Shown here: positions 58,205 through 64,000 of the stretch, piece by piece
Layout: the number at the start of each line of letters is the position of its first letter
How positions within the stretch are numbered: the first letter of the stretch is position 1
Source of the DNA: Guadua angustifolia
Lineage: Eukaryota > Streptophyta > Magnoliopsida > Poales > Poaceae
NCBI GenBank assembly: GCA_036346375.1
Contig: CM070508.1
Location: 25,488,852 to 25,552,851, forward strand
Direction: 5' to 3'
Length of the DNA: 64,000 nucleotides
Made by a program: the position numbers and the translations under genes
The notes under the pieces: model-generated
What the model was told of the DNA's origin: nothing
What the model saw: the letters and a program-made list of their open reading frames with translations, nothing else
Databases searched by the model: none

Positions 58205-58345
58205 GAACAATAACCGTCACAGATAACGATATCTGTGGCGAAGAGAACAATAATCGTCACAGATAAACGTTATCTATGACGGTTATTGTTCTTAACCGTC
58301 ACAGATAACGTTATCTGTGGCGGTTATTGTTCTTAACCGCCATGA
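58205..58345. repeat. Right subterminal repeats of CACTA B
   Basis: Six to eight alternating copies of ATAACCGTCACAGATAAC and its complement, the last in TGTGGCGGTTATTGTTCTTA. They form strong inverted repeats with each other. Confidence 0.8.
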
Positions 58346-58720
58346 TACCTCTACATATAGCTCGGCCGTCATATACGCAGACTTTGCAAATTTCACTTCC
58401 GCTCTCGTGCCTAGCTCCGCCGCCACTCCAAGTGCCCTCCACTCCCACCGCTTGCCGGCCGCGCCGCCTGGCGACGCTGCGCCCTCCGCTTCCTCAAGCG
58501 CGCGCATAAGGCGCCAAGACGGTTACCGCGCCGCCCTCCGGCGACTTCGCTCGGCGATGGGTCCGTCCGTCTCGCCGCCACTACCTAAGCGATCGCCACC
58601 GGCGCCGCCCCTTCAACGCCCTTCAACGCACTGCCTCCGCCGCCACTCTAAGCGACCGCCGTCGCGCCCCCACCGGCGCCCCTTCAACGCCCCCGCGCCT
58701 CCCCTTCAACCCAACCTGTA
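58346..58720 (+). other. GC-rich exon-like segment beside CACTA B
   Basis: A sharp GC-rich island with an open plus frame (58317-58721), rich in Pro, Arg, Ser and Ala, with an internal ATG at 58558 (MGPSVSPPLPKRSP). It ends at CCAACCTG|GTAAGC-like sequence, a plausible splice donor (about 58719). It begins right after the subterminal repeats. No domain is recognised. It could be a captured first exon of a host gene, a 5' exon of B itself, or a chance ORF in GC-rich DNA. Confidence 0.35.
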
Positions 58721-59530
58721 AGCTACTAAGCCACGTAATCCGTCTTTGGAGTGCTTAGGTTTAAGATTTATGTAATCTTGTCTGCTACTCGATCATTATA
58801 TATATATATATATCTCGCTTAGCTTGTTTGAGTATTCAGATTATCATCCAATCAATCTATATGATAGTTTTTGTTAACTTGAACTAAGTTGAGATTCTCG
58901 TTGAAGATAATCTACTAACAAGAAGTGAAAATCACAATTATTGTGCAAAGAGGCTAGTCAATCAACTTGGGTACCAATTTTGGGGCGCTTGATTGCTTGG
59001 GGACTTTGCTTGTTCCTGAATACTATAGAAAAATAGTAAACAAATACGAGGTTTGAAGGAATGAAATACAAACGATTGATAAGAATTTCTATTTTTGTTG
59101 GGAAGTACATTGTGGATGCCCTTAACATTGTGGATGCATTATACTACTGCTGCTATTACTTGTTGCCTTAATTGTCTTACTTGTTGCCTTCGGGTCAGAC
59201 GTGGGTGATGCTCTGTGATGAACCTGGGTACTAGAATGATCAGAACCTTTATTTATGTGGTTTAGGCCTTGAACTATAGACTTAAATGCTTGAAAGAATT
59301 GCTTACTTCTGCTGCTATCCTTTTGCTACGTGTACCGAAAACTATGATAAGTACATCAAGATCAGGGTAGCGGTAGAATAAGGGATCCCAAGCATCAACT
59401 ACTATGACACATATAGTAAATGGGTACTATGGACTGTTTCCATAGTTAAAAAAGTACAAGTAATTTCACCTCTACATGGCAATGGGTCCATAGTAGAATT
59501 CTCAGCAAATTCTCCTAAAGTAAACGAATT
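58721..59530. other. Unassigned sequence with (AT)n
   Basis: AT-rich, with a (TA)n run at 58796-58813. No ORF or element end recognised. GAATT (59526-59530) borders the copia LTR. Confidence 0.45.
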
Positions 59531-61185
59531 TGAAGGATCGAGATGGCGAACAGAGGGGGGGTGAATGGTCGCAAATAAATTTTCCCCCAAAATACTCCAA
59601 CTAAAACCGAGAAAAGATCGCGCAAGGGAAATCGTGAAACCATAAAAACCGAACGACTAGACAACTATGTGCATCCCTAGCTTACATGGATATTATCCAT
59701 AAAATATGTGAGGGATTTTTCAATCACAATCCTGGTTGTCAAGTGTCCAAAAGAAAGAGGAATCAATTCAAATACTTCTTTTCTAAAAGAGATCAAGCCA
59801 AAACACAAAAGTCTCTTTTAGAAAAGCAAAAGCAGATATTTCCAGAATCTGTCTTTAATTTGAACAGGAGGTTGGTGGGTTTCTGCTGCTCACAAAATTG
59901 TGAGAAATTTTCTCCCTATGAGAAGATGAGTCGTGAAGCTCACCACCAAAATTCAGATCAAAAAGCCAAGTAGAAAAATCATCATAAATCTATGAACACA
60001 GACAGTCAGAAACTTTGGGCAGAAAATTTGGGGCTCGGTTTTCACTTCATAGCACCCAAACGGTGAAACCAGTGGACTCCAAACGTTTTCTACAGATGGA
60101 TATAGGAGTCCCGCACAATCTCCAATAAGAATCACTCAAGAAGGATTTTTCTAGATTTTTCTAAAAATCAAAGACTAACTGCTGCGCGAAAAACAAGTTC
60201 TGGACAGAACTGGAACTTGAAAGAAGAGATGATCTCTACTCAATCAAAGAGTGCAAAAGAGATGTAAAACCATATGAACACACTCAAAACATCCAAGATC
60301 AGCATTTAGAAGGAGGGGAGGCAAATCCAAATTGCATGAATATAGATTGCGGGAAAGTAAATGCGAATGTAAATGCTGAATTTAAATTATGAAAGTAAAG
60401 ACATAATGTAAATGCGAATTTAAATTCACAATGATGCAAAGAAATTTCTTTGTATTTCTGGTGGAAGGTTTACAAAGCCTCACTTCATGTGGGCAAAGCT
60501 CAAAGGAGCAACTCAAACCTTCAAGGAGGAGGCCACCCCTCCACCCCTATTTATACAACTCTTGGGCCACCTACCACCCTTGGATGAGTCCCTCAACCCT
60601 AGGACACTCATCTAAGGGCTAGGATTGACCCACTCACACAGCCATGCAAGGGCTAACCCAAAACCCACACACATACCGGGTTTTCTTGCACGGTTTTCAA
60701 AGCATACTACCTAGACCCGCTAACCTATCAACTAGACCGCAATCCGACGGTCCTCATTGATCCACGCGGCATCTAGCTAGCATCATCTCCTTTCCTTATC
60801 TTCTTGGCTTGCCCGGACTCCGCCTCCGGTCATCTTCCGCGATCTCCGACCGTCTCGACCTCCGACGCCTCGCCTAGTCCCGGTCATCCTCCGCCTCACC
60901 ATGACCTAGCACCACACCTGCAACCATCAAAGACAAGGAAAACCTTTCACATAGCAATGCCCACAAATATTTTCAATGATTATCCTACAATCATTAATCA
61001 ATCGTAATTGCCCAATGGTCCGTGCTACATCGCCTCTGTGCCGGTAGCACTAGGAAAAGCAACCAACACTCAAATTGCTTCAATTTGAAGATCCAATTCA
61101 AATCAAACTCAATTTCAATCAAACCAAGCTCAACACTTGTCAATTATTCATCACACACAAGGATAGACCTCCACATGGTCTTTCA
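59531..61185 (-). repeat. 3' LTR of the copia element
   Basis: Plus-strand ends TGAAGGATCGAGATGGCG and GACCTCCACATGGTCTTTCA give TG...CA. A scrap of the same LTR terminus lies at 15615-15838. ORFs within it (59686-59973, 60804-61007) are not recognised. The left boundary is set by the TG rule only. Confidence 0.7.
60546..60556 (-). promoter_or_regulatory. TATA box of copia LTR
   Basis: GTATAAATAGG on the minus strand, oriented with the element and about 640 bp into the LTR. Confidence 0.6.
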
Positions 61186-61201
61186 ATCTCCCCTTGATGA
61201 G
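61186..61201 (-). other. Polypurine tract of the copia element
   Basis: CTCATCAAGGGGAGAT on the minus strand touches the LTR start TGAAAGACC. Confidence 0.75.
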
Positions 61202-63140
61202 TATATTGACAAACACATGAAAAGGCATAAGTTTGAGTTTGAAGGAGAAGAAAAAGCAATTTGAATGCAAAGCCAAACTCGGTCCGAGAGAAGGAAATAA
61301 TATCATGACCAAGTTGGCTAGAAAGATTTTTAGAGCAATATAAAAGAAAGAGCACGTTTTCCACAAAAGCTCTAAAATATCCAATAAAATATCCAATAAA
61401 ACTCACAAGGAACACTCGAATATGCTTATGATCATAAAGGTTTGCAATTGTCACAAAGATCATAAGAACCAATGTGGATTAGAATTTTTCCTTTGAAGAT
61501 GCCTTTTCTACATGTTCTCCCCTTTGGCAATATAGGCATCAAGAAGACATTTTCTTTTCTCCCCTTTTTTTGTTGTTTTTATGCAAGTAATGCAGTCTAA
61601 GGAGCTTTGAAGATTATCCATGTGATCAACAAGACAAGTTATGACACCAAGCTACGTTATGGCAAAAATAGACAAAGCTAAGGCATGTCCAAGTGCAAAT
61701 AAAACAGTTTGCTAGCAAGATTTAATTAAAACCATGTCATTTTTAGCAAGATCAAACATGAGCAAAACTTGTCATGAGTTTCAAAACTTAGAAGCAAAGC
61801 CATTCAGAGGATCAAATGGAAAACCTAGAGTTCAACCTACTCAACACTTTGGAGAATCTAGAAGTGCACACAAGGTCCTTCGAGCTTATTTTTTTTGTTT
61901 CTTGTATGCAAATTTTTCTTTGAATCTTTTGAAAGACATAGCGGGGTGCAAATGTTTGACATTATTTGCATTCTTTACCCACGTATGTTTTTTGCATTGT
62001 TTAAAGCAATTGACTCAAGCCATAATCGATCATCTCAAGAGGGACTCTTAAGAGAATGATCTTGGTCATACACAACCCATTCCAAGTTCATCTCAAGTGC
62101 AATGAGAAGCCGTCTTGTGAATGAGAGGTGTTGAGTCTGATGCGCACAAAAAGAGTCAATTTTGCTTCACTTTTCATTTTAGTATTTTCATTGTTAAGCT
62201 AGTGAAGGACTCAAGTATGGATCAAACAAGATTCATCCAAGTTGCTATAGGGACTTTAGAGAATTCCAGAATTTCACAAATCGTGGCAAATACAACTAGA
62301 GAAGAAACTTAGCAAGTAAACGCAACATGTTTTATCAAGTTTTTGTTTTAACGCTCATTTTTCAATTTTTGTAAGCTTAGCAAGATAAATGAACTTGGAC
62401 ATATCTAAGCAAGTAATTTTCTTCAAAATATAGCATGGTGTATAAAATGAAACATGGATCATTTGCATAATAGACAAAGCTCATAAAATGAAAAATCAAG
62501 TCTATATGCAATGCATGAGACAGATTCTTAAACTCCCCCTCAACATGTGATTCCATTTTAAGCACAAATCTGGTTTAAATTGAGTTATTAGCAAGATTAA
62601 GCTCAAGAACTCGAAAAGAACTCAATTAAAGCCGTAAACACGTAATGGAGGGAAGAAATCAAGAAATCTGCGAATCGGGTAGCTATAGAGCATAGAAAAG
62701 ATGGTAGAGAACACTACTGACTCAAACTCGCTCTCATCTTCCCCAATGATCGACAAAGGAAAGCTAGCTCTCAAACTCCGGCCTCAGAGCAAAACAGCAC
62801 TGTCTACCAGGGGCCCAACACTGCTAGGCCTACAAGACTGTGAGTGAGCTCAACCGAGAAGAAGAAGAGAATAGCATCCTAAAGCATAAGATGAGAGGTC
62901 CATGCCGAGGCATGCCGTAAGTCTAGGTGAAGTGAACTCGTAACTCTAGAAAATAAAACCTATAGCACCCGTAACAAGACAAAAGAAGGGAAAAACTGGA
63001 AGAAAATATATACATATAATACATAAAGTACAAACCAGCTCCCCTCACAATAAGCCGTAAGGGCACACAACTCCAAGCTCACTCCTCAAGGCAACAAACC
63101 TAGAGCTATCCAAAGGCTTGGTAAAGATATCGCCAACCGG
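61202..63140 (-). other. Non-coding stretch between copia pol and 3' LTR
   Basis: About 1.9 kb. In SIRE/Maximus relatives this interval can hold an envelope-like gene; here I find no long frame and no such similarity, only AT-rich sequence with pyrimidine tracts (61540-61575). Confidence 0.55.
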
Positions 63141-64000
63141 TGGTCACTTCCACAAATCAAGCACTATGTCTCCTTTCTCCACATGGTCTCTAAGGAAGTG
63201 ATATCTAATATCAATGTGCTTGGTCCAGAGTGCTGACCGGTTCTTGGCAATGCAAATAGCGTAAGTGTTATCACGTAAAAGTGGAACACTCTCTATCTCT
63301 AACCCAAAGTCCCGCAAGGTCGATCTCATCAAAGCACTGCTACAAAGAATCGGTCTGCAAAGAACATACTCGCCTCGGTGGTGGATCGAGCAACTCCTGA
63401 TCGCTTTTAGAAGACCAAGAAACAAGAGAAGTGCCAATGAATTGGCAAGTGCCGTAAGTGCTTTTCCTATCTATCCTCTGACCAAAGAAAGTCAAGATCG
63501 GAAAAGGCTCTAAGGGATAGACAAGAGGAAGAAGAGTACCAGATACCATAATCAATGGTAGCTCAAGGTACTCAAGATGCGCTTCACCGCTCGACGATGA
63601 GAGACGCAAGGAGAAGCTCGAAGCGAGCACACATACACATAGCAAAGTGTATGTCCGCCATGAGGCAAGAAGATACAAGAGGGAGCCAATCATGCTCCGA
63701 ACTCCTTTTGATCAACAGCTCACCATCCTCATCTGCTCGAGGACAAGAAGGTGGCCATAGGAGTCATCACGGGCTTCCCATCGGACATATCAAACCGGCT
63801 CAGAGGTCCCGAGTGTACTTACCTTGGTGCAGAAAGTACCTCCCGAGTCCGCTTGATTTGGAAGCCGAGGAAGTAGCTCAACTCACCCATTATACTCATC
63901 TCAAATTTCGTGCTCATCACCTCGTAAAAATGAGACACAAGAGACCGAGATGAACCACTAAAGATAATATCGCCCACATAAACTGGACGAGAAGGAAATG
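63141..64000 (-). pseudogene. pol: Copia RT (C-terminal) and RNase H, broken
   Basis: Starting at the window edge the minus strand reads RPVYVGDIIFSGSS, where the usual catalytic YVDDI has become YVGDI, then KFEMSIMGELSYFLGFQIKR. A new frame from ATG 63693 has MIGSLLYLLASW and, shifted, DRKSTYGTCQFIGTSLVSWS. RNase H ends with LRDFGLEIESVPLLRDNTYA and TKHIDIRYHFLRDHVEKGDI. The changed catalytic Asp and the frameshifts make this copy inactive. Gag, protease and integrase would lie to the right, outside the window. Confidence 0.85.

Larger units (their letters stand above)
53397..58345 (+). mobile_element. CACTA (En/Spm) transposon B with TNP2 transposase
   Basis: Starts with CACTACTACAAAACAG, a standard CACTA terminus. 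Subterminal motifs TGTGGCGGTT and AACCGCCACA alternate at 53436-53690 and again at 58205-58345. A degenerate TNP2-type transposase lies between. No GTAGTAGTG terminus is seen to the right, so the true end is lost or outside the window; 58345 marks only the last subterminal repeat. Its first bases lie in the right end of CACTA A (flank TGA or GAC). Confidence 0.82.
59531..64000 (-). mobile_element. SIRE/Maximus-like Ty1-copia element, 3' part
   Basis: On the minus strand: the end of RT and RNase H (64000-63144), a long non-coding stretch (63143-61202), polypurine tract (61186-61201) and a 1655 bp 3' LTR (61185-59531). The rest runs off the window. The long LTR, its TGAAAGACCATGTGGAGG start and the GGGGGGG-type segment near its end (59555) are those I associate with grass SIRE/Maximus elements. 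Confidence 0.8.

Noticed and set aside
61202..63140. Envelope-like gene in the copia element
   Set aside because: No frame longer than about 100 residues and no transmembrane or coiled-coil pattern on the minus strand.

Overview
The window is plant repeat-rich DNA, most likely from a grass (Poaceae). The grass call rests on the element families present: Tat-lineage Ty3-gypsy elements with an antisense ORF and the family's typical polypurine tract, Tekay/Del-like gypsy LTRs of about 3 kb, CACTA elements with Ulp1 and TNP2 genes, and a SIRE/Maximus-like copia. I see no convincing host gene, rRNA, tRNA or microRNA. Almost every recognisable reading frame belongs to a transposable element, and nearly all are broken by stops, frameshifts or nesting.

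Layout. 1-4559: two long Tekay-like LTRs or fragments; the second ends exactly where a Tat element is interrupted. 4560-9790: that Tat element on the minus strand (linker after RNase H, archaeal-type RNase H, RNase H, RT, protease, gag, primer-binding site, one LTR); integrase and the other LTR are missing. 9791-10055: a 56-59 bp minisatellite fused into the next element. 10056-15614: Tekay-like element on the minus strand (start of RT, protease, gag, initiator-Met PBS, 3.1 kb LTR). 15615-15838: copia LTR scrap. 15839-20882: two decayed Tekay-like LTRs head to head, carrying a small inverted-repeat mini-element (18161-18373), a MITE (19222-19623) and a hAT remnant with a perfect 8 bp target duplication (19938-20790).

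21806-29644: a structurally clear Tat element on the minus strand with two LTRs and a perfect TTTAG target duplication. It has lost gag and protease but keeps a long, apparently spliced antisense ORF with its own TATA box. It sits in an AT-rich, degenerately repeated region (29645-31085) rich in GAAATTTCGG motifs. 31850-32745 is a foldback cluster.

33056-53396: a CACTA element (A) with Ulp1-like protease exons, split by a 16.6 kb Tat element (33678-50255). That element in turn holds a piece of a third Tat element (36006-39079) and a 3.3 kb solo LTR (46038-49349). From 53397 a second CACTA element (B), with a degenerate TNP2 transposase on the plus strand, cuts off the end of A. 59531-64000: 3' LTR and the end of pol of a minus-strand SIRE/Maximus-like copia that runs off the window.

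How it fits together: the window is a stack of nested insertions. No element here looks fully autonomous. The most unusual items are the antisense genes of the Tat elements (separate promoter, introns, coiled coil or 13-residue repeats), a nearly perfect 79 bp inverted duplication of an insertion junction (33555-33718), the 18161-18373 inverted-repeat mini-element, and the CACTA Ulp1 gene. All family calls come from motifs read by eye; no database was searched.
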